A stretch of DNA of 64,000 nucleotides from Zobellia roscoffensis (GTDB taxonomy: Bacteria > Bacteroidota > Bacteroidia > Flavobacteriales > Flavobacteriaceae). Of the stretch, positions 33,655 through 43,294 are shown in pieces (the first letter of the stretch is position 1; every line of letters begins with the position of its first letter). The notes below the pieces were generated by a model that did not search any database, was not told the origin of the DNA, and saw only the letters and a program-made list of their open reading frames with translations. Position numbers and translations under genes: made by a program. The stretch covers positions 1,610,504-1,674,503 of the forward strand of contig NZ_JADDXT010000002.1 of NCBI RefSeq assembly GCF_015330165.1, in the 5' to 3' direction.

Positions 33655-34922
33655 TGTCAAATGCAGCAGAAGTAGGTGTTGATGATTATTCAAAAACAAA
33701 AGTACCTCAAGATAAAACTGTCCATGGTATTCATATAGCTTCTATAATTGTGGGTATAGGTGTAACCTTACCCACTTTTTTTTTAGGGGCAGAAGTAGCA
33801 CAATCCATCGGGCTCTCAAATGCCTTTTGGGTTTTTCTAGGGGTAAACATTGTCTTAAGTGTGCTTTGTGGCATTACGGCTATTATAGGCAATAGAACAA
33901 GATTGTCAACCTATATGCTTTTGCATTTTTCCTTCGGAAAAAAAGGAACCTTGCTCATAAATTTTTTAATAGGAATAACTCTTTTAGGATGGTATGCAGT
34001 AACGGTTGAAATATTTGGGGAAGCACTTACCGATGCTTTTAAACACCTTTTGGATATTGATGTACCATTATATGTCAGTATTATTTCAGGAAGTATTTTA
34101 ATGACACTAACTTCTATTTATGGCTTTACGGTTGTAGAACGTTTTTCAGCAATTGCAGTACCTTTAATGATTGTTTTTCTGGTGTATGTACTTTACGTAT
34201 GTACAAATGAGAATAGTATTGAGAGTCTGTTGGCTATTGAGGGTAATGGAAGCATGTCCGTTATTCAGGCCATTTCTGCGATTGTAGGTATGACCATTTT
34301 AACACCGGTTTTGATGCCTGATTTTACTCGCTTTGCCCGTACTGATAAAGATAGTTTAATATCTGTTTTGGCATTAGCATTTGGTTTTCCTTTGATTTTG
34401 TTGGCAGGGGCAATTCCTAGTTTGGCAACCGGTGAGATTGATATTATGAAGATAATGATAGGACTAAGTTTAACGGTACCTGCATTTGTTATTTTAATTT
34501 TTTCTACATGGACCACAAACACCTCTAATCTATATTCCACTCAACTTACCCTATCTACTGTTTTTAAGAAGCAGAAGTATGCTGTTTTAGGACTTATTGG
34601 TAGTTGCGTTGCAACTTTAGTAGCTGTAATTGGTATTGCTACTCATTTTATATCCCTATTAAACGTATTAAGTATTTTAATCCCTCCTATTTCTGCAATT
34701 TTTATAGCTGATTTTTTCTTCATTAGAAATCAAGATTATAATCTAAAAGATTTTAATAAATTACCAGCATTTGGTATACCGGCAATTATTAGTTGGTTGG
34801 TGGCCTGCGTAGTAGCTTTTTTAGGCTCTTACGATCATATTACACTAACAGCTATTTCTTTTTTTGATTCCTTTTTAGTGGCCTTCATCTTATATCTTAT
34901 CTTAAAAAAAACCTGGAAATAA
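33654..34922 (+). CDS. NCS1-family transporter (cytosine/purine permease-like), copy 1
   Basis: 422-residue inner-membrane protein with about 12 helices. Early glycine-rich G-I-G-V-T-L-P-T-F-F-L-G-A-E and G-N-R-T-R-L-S-T-Y-M-L-L-H-F-S-F-G are typical of CodB-like NCS1 sodium symporters. Ligands in this family include nucleobases, hydantoins and other N-heterocycles. Translationally coupled on both sides (TAATG overlaps). A paralog lies two genes downstream. Confidence 0.85.
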   Translation: MSNAAEVGVDDYSKTKVPQDKTVHGIHIASIIVGIGVTLPTFFLGAEVAQSIGLSNAFWVFLGVNIVLSVLCGITAIIGNRTRLSTYMLLHFSFGKKGTLLINFLIGITLLGWYAVTVEIFGEALTDAFKHLLDIDVPLYVSIISGSILMTLTSIYGFTVVERFSAIAVPLMIVFLVYVLYVCTNENSIESLLAIEGNGSMSVIQAISAIVGMTILTPVLMPDFTRFARTDKDSLISVLALAFGFPLILLAGAIPSLATGEIDIMKIMIGLSLTVPAFVILIFSTWTTNTSNLYSTQLTLSTVFKKQKYAVLGLIGSCVATLVAVIGIATHFISLLNVLSILIPPISAIFIADFFFIRNQDYNLKDFNKLPAFGIPAIISWLVACVVAFLGSYDHITLTAISFFDSFLVAFILYLILKKTWK

Positions 34923-36367
34923 TGCAAATAACCAAATTAGAACCAGATGCTATTTGGCATCATTTTGAAGCCATTAATACTATACCACGAGCTTCTACAA
35001 AAGAACAAGAGATTATTGAGTTTATGGTTGCCTTTGGGAAGTCGTTAAGCTTAGAAACTTCTGTTGATGCAATTGGGAACGTTATCATCAAGAAACCGGC
35101 CACTAAACGAAAGCTAGATGCTAGAACCGTTGTTTTACAGGGGCATTTAGATATGGTACATCAAAAGGAGGCGACCTCAAATTTTGATTTTGCAACCCAA
35201 GGCATAGAAATGTTCGTTGATGGAGATTGGGTAAAGGCAAAAGAAACCACATTAGGAGCGGATAACGGAATTGGTGTTGCGGCGATTATGGCGGTTTTGT
35301 CCTCTAATGATTTGGAGCACCCTCCTATTGAGGCTTTGTTTACCATAGATGAAGAAATGGGTATGACCGGTGCCATGGCATTGACTAATGACCAGTTAAA
35401 GGGAAGTATTCTATTGAATTTGGATTCTGAAGAAGATGATATGATTACCATTGGATGTGCCGGTGGCGTTGATGTGACGATAGATGGTTCATACAAGACA
35501 GAACTTTTAAATGCAAAGAAGTATAGCTTATTTGAAATTAAGCTCAGTGGATTAACAGGGGGCCACTCTGGTGTAGAGATACATTTGAACCAAGCAAATG
35601 CTATAATTGTATTAGCCGAGTGTTTAGATGATTTGATATCTAAAACAGGTTGTAGATTACATAGCGTGAATGTGGGTACATTAACCAATGTAATACCTAG
35701 AAATGGTTGGGCAATAGTGGCAGTTGCAAAGGATAAAAGCGATTTGTTTTCACAAGCGTTTATAGCTATCGCCGAGAAGCTTAAGAAAAAATATCATGCT
35801 ACGGATGCAGATCTAAAGCTAGCATTTTTAAAAACAGAAACCACCACAGCGGTTTTAGATGTACAAACACAGAATCAATTAGTGAAAGCTATTTTGCTCA
35901 CCCCAAACGGGGTGTATTCAATGACCGAAGGTATTGCGGACTTGGTGCAGACTTCTAATAACATTGCTATACTCCATATTGGCGAAGGTCGTTTTCACGC
36001 GGCATGTCACACCCGTAGTTCTGTAGATAGTGAACGGGATGAATTGGCGGGAAAAATAAAAGATTGTTTTTCATTTGCAGAGGTCATAGAAGTTGGCCCT
36101 TACCCTGGTTGGGAACCTAGACCCAATAGTGAACTTTTAAGTCTTACTAAGAAGTGTTATGAAAAGTTGAATGGTGAGACGCCAATTGTTAAATCAATAC
36201 ATGCCGGTCTGGAATGTGGCATTTTATCAGGGACCTTTCCTGCTATGCAGATGGTTTCTTTTGGTCCTAATATTTTAGGAGCTCATTCACCTGAAGAACG
36301 GTTACAGATAAGTTCCACTCAAAAATTCTGGAAACTCTTGGTCAAATTACTTAAAGAATTGGAATAA
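34922..36367 (+). CDS. M20-family dipeptidase (PepD / beta-Ala-His dipeptidase-like)
   Basis: 481-residue cytoplasmic zinc dipeptidase. M20 motifs in order: G-H-L-D-M-V-H (metal His and Asp), T-L-G-A-D-N-G-I-G (bridging Asp), D-E-E-M-G-M-T-G-A (catalytic Glu and metal Glu), N-L-D-S-E-E, and a late H-S-P-E-E-R (C-terminal His). PepD enzymes hydrolyse X-His dipeptides such as carnosine and other small unusual dipeptides. Its place between two NCS1 carriers suggests that an imported dipeptide-like compound is cut here. Confidence 0.88.
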   Translation: MQITKLEPDAIWHHFEAINTIPRASTKEQEIIEFMVAFGKSLSLETSVDAIGNVIIKKPATKRKLDARTVVLQGHLDMVHQKEATSNFDFATQGIEMFVDGDWVKAKETTLGADNGIGVAAIMAVLSSNDLEHPPIEALFTIDEEMGMTGAMALTNDQLKGSILLNLDSEEDDMITIGCAGGVDVTIDGSYKTELLNAKKYSLFEIKLSGLTGGHSGVEIHLNQANAIIVLAECLDDLISKTGCRLHSVNVGTLTNVIPRNGWAIVAVAKDKSDLFSQAFIAIAEKLKKKYHATDADLKLAFLKTETTTAVLDVQTQNQLVKAILLTPNGVYSMTEGIADLVQTSNNIAILHIGEGRFHAACHTRSSVDSERDELAGKIKDCFSFAEVIEVGPYPGWEPRPNSELLSLTKKCYEKLNGETPIVKSIHAGLECGILSGTFPAMQMVSFGPNILGAHSPEERLQISSTQKFWKLLVKLLKELE

Positions 36368-36378
36368 CCCCATAAACG

Positions 36379-37644
36379 ATGGCCGAGAATAATCAATATA
36401 CAAACACTAAAGTACAATCTAAAGATTTTACTTCTGGTTGGCTTATTGCATTGCTTATTGCCGGCACAGGGTTAACGCTCCCTATTCTTTATTTGGGGTC
36501 TGAAGTTGCGTTGGGTATTGGGCTTAAAGGTGCTTTATGGGCTTTTGGTATAAGTACAGCCGTATTAACGATAATGTGTCTGGCTACCACTAGAATTGGT
36601 AATCGTTCTCGTCTTTCTACCTATATGATACTTCATTTTAGCTTCGGTAGGCAAGGGGCCAAGATTATGAACACCATTTTTGGTATCACTCTTTTGGGCT
36701 GGTTTTCCGTAGCCTTGGAGTTATTGGCTATAGCGGTCGCAGACACTGCATTCGCTACGTTTTCTGTAGTATTGCCACAGTGGATTATAATCTTGGTAAT
36801 GGGGATGTTAATCACCGCAACCACTTTTCGCGGTATACGAAGTTTGGAACGATTGGCAAATATGGCTGTACCTGTTCTTACATTGTTTTTAATTTATGTT
36901 ATTTATGTTTCGTTCGATCAAGGCATGTCTTTTCAGGAGGTGTTAGATTTTGTACCGGAAAATCCTACCATGACTTTGTTCGAAGCTACGTCAATACTGG
37001 TTGGTTCCTCTATTCTTTTCCCTGTATTAATGGCAGATTTTTCTAGGTTTATATACAATGACAGGCAAAGTATGATTGCCGTGCTGGGCATTACTATTGG
37101 TTTTCCTGTGGCATTAATTTTAAGTGCCATTCCATCTATACAAACGGGACAAGTGGATATTATAAAGGTAATGCAGGAATTTGACCTTGTATTACCTGCA
37201 TTTGTGTTATTGTTGGTTTCTACATGGGTGGGCAACGCATGTAATCTCTATTCTACGGCACTCACTTTCTCTACGGTAAAAACAGGTTGGTCTTTTCAGA
37301 AAACGACCTTGTTATCAAGTGTTTTTGGTATTCTTTTTGCGCTGCTCGGTTTTTCAAATTATCTGTTCGATTTTCTTAGTTTTCTGGGTGTTTTGGCGCC
37401 TTCTATTTCTGCTATTTATATCATCCATTTTTATTGGGTAAAAAGACAACATTATGTGTTGAGCGAAATTGCAGAATGGGAGCCAAAGGCATTGATCAGT
37501 TGGGTTATTAGCTCGGGAGTAACCGTATTTACCTATTTAGAAATTTTTCAACTGACCCATGCTTATTTTATTGATTCGTTTCTGCTGGGAGGATTGATTT
37601 ATACCCTTTTGCAGTGGAAGGAATTAAGGAAGAATAAAATTTAA
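36379..37644 (+). CDS. NCS1-family transporter (cytosine/purine permease-like), copy 2
   Basis: 421-residue paralog of the carrier at 33654, with the same G-N-R-S-R-L-S-T-Y-M-I-L-H-F-S-F-G block and about 12 helices. It starts 11 bp after pepD. Two diverged carriers in one operon suggest either two related substrates or import of the parent compound and exchange of a product. Last gene of the operon; no hairpin is evident after it. Confidence 0.85.
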   Translation: MAENNQYTNTKVQSKDFTSGWLIALLIAGTGLTLPILYLGSEVALGIGLKGALWAFGISTAVLTIMCLATTRIGNRSRLSTYMILHFSFGRQGAKIMNTIFGITLLGWFSVALELLAIAVADTAFATFSVVLPQWIIILVMGMLITATTFRGIRSLERLANMAVPVLTLFLIYVIYVSFDQGMSFQEVLDFVPENPTMTLFEATSILVGSSILFPVLMADFSRFIYNDRQSMIAVLGITIGFPVALILSAIPSIQTGQVDIIKVMQEFDLVLPAFVLLLVSTWVGNACNLYSTALTFSTVKTGWSFQKTTLLSSVFGILFALLGFSNYLFDFLSFLGVLAPSISAIYIIHFYWVKRQHYVLSEIAEWEPKALISWVISSGVTVFTYLEIFQLTHAYFIDSFLLGGLIYTLLQWKELRKNKI

Positions 37645-38157
37645 GCGGCTAAAAGCATGGAAAACTAATGAACGGGATTCGGTTTTCAATGAATTAGGGC
37701 GTTCCTGTAAATTTGTTAATGAAATGTTAATTTGGATATTCATGATTTCAACACCCTTTTAATATTTCATTTTTAATTACGGTTTTCATTATTTATTTAT
37801 TCTCCGTTATTGGTTGTTTATTTTGAATTATTCTTACCATAGGAGCTCTATTGGTGAAAATAACTCCGGTATTTTCTTTTAGCTCAAGAAAAGATGCATT
37901 TACTTTAGAAATAATAAGTATACCTACTTCTGTTATGGATTAAATGATGAGTTGAAATAAAAAAGTCAATTCTATAATTTATTCTATTCCCCAATTATTT
38001 CTTACTAGAACTTTTTACATATTGATTTTTTGCAATAGTCTATTCATGTGCAAAACAATATTGGCGCTGTAGTTTCGGTCAATTTGGAGTTACATGTATG
38101 GGTAATAGTATTTATAGGGAATAGTGCAAACTATTTGTTTTTCAACTAGAAAAATTC
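37645..38157. other. Intergenic region, no gene seen
   Basis: 513 bp, very A+T-rich, between the NCS1 operon and the sugar transferase. All frames are broken, and I see no clear terminator or RNA gene. It probably carries the promoter of the following gene. Confidence 0.5.
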
Positions 38158-39510
38158 ATGCTTATGAAAAAGTCTTTGTTAGTTATTCCTATATCGGTCC
38201 TTGTTCATCTTTGTATAATTAATACAGCTCTTTACCTGTTAACACCAGTAACATATATGACAGGGAGTAACGTATTATATTATAATTTGGTATGGCTCAT
38301 CATCACATTTAGTTTAAACTATTACCCTACGGAAAGAAGGGAACGTTTTGAAACCAATCTTGGAAAATACTTTAAGTTGTTGGGTCTTTTTGGGCTTTCT
38401 TATTTTGCTCTCTACGGTTTTAAAGATAATGGGGTTTATAGTTTTGAATATAGGGCATCGGTCTACCTTGTTATTTGTTTTTTCTGTACTGTTTATCGTT
38501 CATTATTTTACTGGCTAAGGAGAAAATACAGGCTTTATGGGGGAAATTTTAGAAATGTGGTAGTTGTAGGGAGAGATAAAAACCTTAAAAAAATTAGAAA
38601 AGTTTTTGATCAACCGGAACTCGGTTATCGCTATAAGGGTTTCTTTGACGATAAGCCTTCTGTAAGCCCAACCTATTTGGGTAAAATGAACGATTGTTTT
38701 AAATACATTCTTGAGAATGATGTTGATTATATCTACTGCATCGCTTCTAAATTATCAAAAAAAGAACTGGAGTATTTGGTGACTTTTGCCGATAATAACT
38801 TGAAGAAACTAAAAATAATTCCGGATAATAAAGAAATTTTTACCCGCTCCATGTTCATTGAACTGTATGATACGATTCCCGTTCTTGCCATGAGAAAATC
38901 GCCTCTTGAGGTAGAATATGCGCCTATAGTTAAACGTACTTTTGATATTCTGTTTTCATCCTTGGTCATTCTTACGGTGTTGTCATGGTTGACTCCATTG
39001 TTGTTCATTTTAATGAAATTTGAATCAAAAGGCCCCTTGTTTTTCAAGCAAAAAAGGCATGGCGTAAATAGAAAAGCTTTTTGGTGTTATAAGTTTAGAT
39101 CTATGGCTAAGAATGCGGCCGCAGATACCGTTATGGCCACTAAGAACGATATGCGTGTTACCCGAATAGGTAGAATTTTACGAAAAACTAGTATTGATGA
39201 ACTGCCACAATTTATAAATGTCTTTCTTGGTGATATGAGTGTTGTAGGACCTAGACCTCATATGGAGTCACATACAGAAATGTATGAAACCTCAATTGAT
39301 AAATATTTGGTTCGGCATTTTGTGAAACCAGGCATAACCGGTTTGGCTCAAATAAAAGGGTATAGAGGAGAAATTATTAAAAAAGCAGATATCGTTAATC
39401 GCATTCGGTTTGATATATTTTATACGGAAAGTTGGTCTCTAGGTCTAGATTTAAGCATTATATATCTAACTGTGGTGAATGCTGTTCGTGGAGAGGAAAA
39501 GGCCTATTAG
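38158..39510 (+). CDS. Undecaprenyl-phosphate sugar-1-phosphate transferase (WcaJ/polyprenyl GPT family)
   Basis: 450-residue membrane enzyme that loads the first sugar phosphate onto the lipid carrier for exopolysaccharide or O-unit synthesis. Four N-terminal helices (about 5-125), a Rossmann-like region (about 135-250), then the catalytic bacterial sugar transferase domain starting at V-K-R-T-F-D-I (about 260) with F-K-Q-K-R-H-G, K-F-R-S-M, R-K-T-S-I-D-E-L-P-Q and V-V-G-P-R-P-H. Met3 is an alternative start. It stands alone; no polysaccharide cluster is visible beside it. Confidence 0.9.
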   Translation: MLMKKSLLVIPISVLVHLCIINTALYLLTPVTYMTGSNVLYYNLVWLIITFSLNYYPTERRERFETNLGKYFKLLGLFGLSYFALYGFKDNGVYSFEYRASVYLVICFFCTVYRSLFYWLRRKYRLYGGNFRNVVVVGRDKNLKKIRKVFDQPELGYRYKGFFDDKPSVSPTYLGKMNDCFKYILENDVDYIYCIASKLSKKELEYLVTFADNNLKKLKIIPDNKEIFTRSMFIELYDTIPVLAMRKSPLEVEYAPIVKRTFDILFSSLVILTVLSWLTPLLFILMKFESKGPLFFKQKRHGVNRKAFWCYKFRSMAKNAAADTVMATKNDMRVTRIGRILRKTSIDELPQFINVFLGDMSVVGPRPHMESHTEMYETSIDKYLVRHFVKPGITGLAQIKGYRGEIIKKADIVNRIRFDIFYTESWSLGLDLSIIYLTVVNAVRGEEKAY

Positions 39511-39581
39511 GTGATGATGTAATAAACTCATAGTATAGTAAATGGGGCTATTGGTGTTAGTTGTTTGGCATTAATTTTCAC

Positions 39582-39605
39582 TATGAAAATAGTTTTATAC
39601 CTTTG
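39582..39605 (+). promoter_or_regulatory. Promoter with overlapping AT-rich near-palindrome, metal-uptake operon
   Basis: TACCTTTG (39598-39605) is an exact TAnnTTTG -7 element, about 49 bp before the ATG at 39654. Overlapping it is an 18-bp imperfect palindrome (39582-39599, 14 of 18 positions symmetric) that could bind a Fur/Zur-type repressor. The operator assignment is inference. Confidence 0.4.
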
Positions 39606-39653
39606 GGCCTCAATTAAGAATGACTCTTATATCTAAAGAGCCGTACGATTTCA

Positions 39654-39986
39654 ATGAGGAGAGAAATACAGATAGGACGGAGCATTGTCATATTCTTACT
39701 AGCAGGGGCGCTACTATTTCCTATGTTGGTGAAGTTTTCTCATGTTTTTAAGGCACATGAACACGAGGTTTGTCACGAACAAACTACCCACATTCATGCA
39801 GATGTTGCCGATTGTCAAATTTGTCATTTTCAATTGGCCTCATTTGACTATAAAGTACCTGATTATGTGGATTTTTTCGTTGCATCTGTTCCGCAACGGT
39901 TAGAAAGTTCATTTTCTTCCTTACTATTTCACTCATTTAAAATAACCAATACCCAATTAAGAGCACCCCCATATTTTCTTAGTTAA
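39654..39986 (+). CDS. Small His/Cys-rich membrane-anchored protein, probable metal binding
   Basis: 110 residues with one N-terminal hydrophobic segment (about 11-27), followed by a cluster of six His and three Cys (H-E-H-E-V-C-H, T-H-I-H, C-Q-I-C-H) between about 34 and 58. Ends in an R-A-P-P-Y motif seen in similar short Bacteroidota proteins next to metal receptors. It probably sits in the periplasm or inner membrane and holds zinc or copper. 33 bp before a ZnuD-like receptor. No named family is claimed. Confidence 0.65.
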   Translation: MRREIQIGRSIVIFLLAGALLFPMLVKFSHVFKAHEHEVCHEQTTHIHADVADCQICHFQLASFDYKVPDYVDFFVASVPQRLESSFSSLLFHSFKITNTQLRAPPYFLS

Positions 39987-40019
39987 ACAAACGCGGATTC
40001 CGTTTTATTTAATTTAAGA

Positions 40020-42425
40020 ATGTATATGCTTTTATATGCTATATCTATGCTGCTATTTGGCAGTATATCTCCTATTTCCCAAGATTGTGACAACACCCTT
40101 TCCGGAACAGTAATCGATTTGCACGATAGTTCTGTATTATCTGGTGCTTTGTTAATTGTAGCCGGAACCGAACAGGCCGTACAGACAGATGTTGATGGTA
40201 ACTATACTATTACTGGGCTTTGTGATGGCACCTATTCCATACAGGTTTCGCATCCTTACTGTCTAACTCAAGGGTATACCGTAAAGGTGTCCGGTAACAC
40301 CAGTAAGATTTTTCGGTTGGAACATCATTTAGAAGAACTTAATGAGGTAACTATTAAAGGAGAAACTTATCAGCGTGAAGCTAAGACCATTTTTAAGAAT
40401 AAAATATCAACAGAAAAATTAGAAGATTTCAGTAACGGTTCTTTGGGTGATGCCCTAAATAGTCTTAGCGGGGTTTCTTCCTTGAATACGGGAAATGCTG
40501 TGGTTAAACCTATGATTCACGGTTTACATAGTAGTCGTGTAGTTATTGTTAATAATGGGGTTAGAATGGAAGATCAAGAATGGGGAGCGGAACACGCACC
40601 AAATATTGATGTAAATTCTATTGGGAACTTAACTTTGATAAAAGGTGCGGGAGCACTACAGTATGGTGGTGATGCGGTTGGTGGAGTTATTGTTGCCGAT
40701 GCCTTAAAAGTACCCGTAAAGGACAGCTTGTATGGTAAAACATTATGGAATTTAGCTTCTAATGGAAGAGGTTCTTCTGTGACATCACAATTAACCAAAA
40801 GCTTTCAAAATGGATGGTATGCCACCGCTCAAGGAACGGTAAAACGTTACGGAGATTTTGAGACTCCGGATTATGTGTTGAGCAATACCGGTATTTTTGA
40901 ACGTAGTGCGTCTTTGCATTTTGGTTTAAACCGTTTTAAATATGGATTAGAAGGGTATTATTCCTTCTTTAAAAACGAAATAGGAATACTCCGTGCCTCT
41001 CATTTAGGAGGTGCTTCAGACCAATTAGCGGCAATCAATAGCGATAGGCCTTTAGTAATCGAAGATTTTACTTATAACATTGCAGAACCCAGACAAGATG
41101 TTACGCATCATTTGGCTCGTCTTAAAATGTTCTCACGTTTTGACGGTCTTGGAAAACTAAGCCTACAGTATGATTTTCAACGAAATAATAGGTTGGAATA
41201 CGATATACGTGTAGGGGATGATGCAGATAAGGCTTCTATAGATTTGGAACTGGATACACATACCGTTTTACTTGATTTAGATAGTGACCTTACGGATGAA
41301 ATCAATTTAAAGACGGGTTTAATGGCAAGGTATCAAACCAATTTTGCTGATCCAACTACTGGTATACGAAGGTTGATACCAGACTATGACAAATATGATT
41401 TGGGCGGATATGCCGTTGCGGATTATGACATGAGCGAAAGGTTATTGTTGGAAGTCGGAGCGCGTTTTGATTACACATATATGGACGCATTTAAATTTTA
41501 TAGGACTTCAACTTGGGAAAGTCGTAATTATGATGAACTCTACTCAGATATCATTGTAGAGGAAACGGGCAATCAGATTTTGACCAACCCACAATTAAGT
41601 TTTTACAATGCATCTGCAACCGCGGGGGCAACGTATTCATTTGATGATGAATACAAGCTTTTCTTTAATTATTCATTGGCTTCACGGGCACCCAACCCTT
41701 CGGAATTGTTTAGTGAGGGCCTGCACCACTCGGCTTCGCGAATTGAGATGGGAGATCTGGGTTTTAAATCAGAGGTGGCTCATAAGGTGGCCATGACATT
41801 TGAGCGTAAGAATCAAATTTTCAGTTTTTCTATCAGTCCATTCATTAATAGCATCAATGATTTTATTGTTATTGAGCCTACATCTATAGAACAGACTATA
41901 CGAGGTAACTTTCAAGTTTGGGAATACCGCCAGACCGATGCACTTTTATTAGGGTTTGATCTAGATGCCTCCTACGCGTTTACTGAAAACTTGCGTTTGG
42001 ATCATCAGTTTTCTTTTGTTAAAGGCTATGATCGGAGTAGGGAAGAACCTTTAATAAGTATGCCGCCCGTCAACACAAAAAATAGTGTGGTATATCAAAA
42101 CCCTAAAGTAAATAACCTTCAATTGGCATTGCAGAGTGAATTTGTATTTCGCCAGAATGAATTTCCAAACAACAATTTTGAAGTATACATACCGCAAACG
42201 GAAACAAATGAAATTGTTGATGTCAGTACCTCGCCAGATGCGTATCACCTTTTAAATTTTAATTCCAGTTTGGATTTCAATATTTCCCCAAAATCGCAAT
42301 TAACAGTAGGGTTTAAAGTCACCAACCTACTGGATAATTCATATCGAAATTACCTGAATCGTTTGCGCTTCTATGCAGATGAGTTAGGTAGAAATTATTT
42401 ATTAAACCTTAAATTCAATTACTAA
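40020..42425 (+). CDS. TonB-dependent receptor, ZnuD-like (probable metal uptake)
   Basis: 801 residues: signal peptide, carboxypeptidase-D-like domain (about 25-100), plug with M-I-H-G-L-H-S-S-R-V-V-I-V-N-N-G-V and a following W-G-A-E-H-A-P-N-I-D segment, barrel ending in L-N-L-K-F-N-Y. The E-H-A-P-N-I-D block matches the D-H-A-V-S-I-D block of ZnuD-type zinc receptors. With the His/Cys-rich protein before it and an acidic lipoprotein after, a zinc (or other divalent metal) operon is likely; copper is the alternative. Confidence 0.8.
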   Translation: MYMLLYAISMLLFGSISPISQDCDNTLSGTVIDLHDSSVLSGALLIVAGTEQAVQTDVDGNYTITGLCDGTYSIQVSHPYCLTQGYTVKVSGNTSKIFRLEHHLEELNEVTIKGETYQREAKTIFKNKISTEKLEDFSNGSLGDALNSLSGVSSLNTGNAVVKPMIHGLHSSRVVIVNNGVRMEDQEWGAEHAPNIDVNSIGNLTLIKGAGALQYGGDAVGGVIVADALKVPVKDSLYGKTLWNLASNGRGSSVTSQLTKSFQNGWYATAQGTVKRYGDFETPDYVLSNTGIFERSASLHFGLNRFKYGLEGYYSFFKNEIGILRASHLGGASDQLAAINSDRPLVIEDFTYNIAEPRQDVTHHLARLKMFSRFDGLGKLSLQYDFQRNNRLEYDIRVGDDADKASIDLELDTHTVLLDLDSDLTDEINLKTGLMARYQTNFADPTTGIRRLIPDYDKYDLGGYAVADYDMSERLLLEVGARFDYTYMDAFKFYRTSTWESRNYDELYSDIIVEETGNQILTNPQLSFYNASATAGATYSFDDEYKLFFNYSLASRAPNPSELFSEGLHHSASRIEMGDLGFKSEVAHKVAMTFERKNQIFSFSISPFINSINDFIVIEPTSIEQTIRGNFQVWEYRQTDALLLGFDLDASYAFTENLRLDHQFSFVKGYDRSREEPLISMPPVNTKNSVVYQNPKVNNLQLALQSEFVFRQNEFPNNNFEVYIPQTETNEIVDVSTSPDAYHLLNFNSSLDFNISPKSQLTVGFKVTNLLDNSYRNYLNRLRFYADELGRNYLLNLKFNY

Positions 42426-42442
42426 TTTTTAAACCTAAAAAA

Positions 42443-43003
42443 ATGAAAAAGATTAAATTATTAAGCGCAATGTTGTTAGCAGGATCCTTATTTATTTCTT
42501 GTTCAGATGATGATGACAGTACGCCAGCAATAGTAAATGAAGAAGAGCTTATTACTACGGTTAAGGTAACACTTTCTCCAGAAGGTGATGGGGCCGATAT
42601 CACACTGCAATTACAGGATTTAGACGGTGATGGTTCAGATAAACCGGTGTATACGGTATCAGGAAGCCTAGCGGCCAACACGGTGTACGATGGTAGTATA
42701 GTTCTTTTGAACGAAACGGAAAGTCCAGCAGAGAATATTACGCTAGAGGTTGAAGAAGAAGGTGATGAGCACCAGTTTTTCTATACTGTAGGAACAGGTC
42801 TTGATCTTACCACGGAGTATGCTGATTTAGATGAGGACGGTAATCCACTAGGAATTGAATTTACCGTTACTACAGGAGAAGCTAGTACAGGTACGCTTAC
42901 ATTTACTTTACGTCACGAACCTAAAAAACCAAATGACGATACTTTGAACGATGCCGGTGGAGAAACTGACGTTGAAGCCAGTTTTGATATTGAAATAGAA
43001 TAG
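42443..43003 (+). CDS. Acidic surface/periplasmic lipoprotein of the metal-uptake operon
   Basis: 186 residues; lipoprotein signal with S-L-F-I-S-C (Cys20) followed by S-D-D-D-D, an acidic outer-membrane-export-like signal in Bacteroidota. The mature part is beta-rich and highly acidic, with several D-x-D-G-D segments that could bind divalent metal. It follows the ZnuD-like receptor after 17 bp and is followed by a terminator. Function unknown; by position a metal chaperone or capture protein. Confidence 0.7.
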   Translation: MKKIKLLSAMLLAGSLFISCSDDDDSTPAIVNEEELITTVKVTLSPEGDGADITLQLQDLDGDGSDKPVYTVSGSLAANTVYDGSIVLLNETESPAENITLEVEEEGDEHQFFYTVGTGLDLTTEYADLDEDGNPLGIEFTVTTGEASTGTLTFTLRHEPKKPNDDTLNDAGGETDVEASFDIEIE

Positions 43004-43030
43004 GTATAATTTATCAACATGTTTTTATAA

Positions 43031-43072
43031 AAAACCTCGGTGATCGTATGTATAGATTGCCGAGGTTTTATT
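43031..43072 (+). terminator. Terminator of the metal-uptake operon
   Basis: AAAACCTCGG (43031-43040) and CCGAGGTTTT (43060-43069), a 19-nt loop and a T-rich tail. Confidence 0.75.
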
Positions 43073-43294
43073 TATATATGAGTTCATCTAAGCTTTTCCT
43101 TGCATTTTAAAGTGAATAGTTGGTAATTTTTATTACGACTTGCTAGTTGATTTCAATTGAATTATAATTGTGAATGGGTCAAGCAATAACATAGTCTACA
43201 AATGCGTTTTAAATTATTATAAGTAAGTTTAATTTTATTTATAATGAAAGTATCCCCCTACATTTAATTTGTAATACTCAATACGTAGGATCTT

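Noticed and set aside
35161..35688. 175-codon minus-strand frame
   Set aside because: Antisense shadow of the M20 dipeptidase; no recognisable features.
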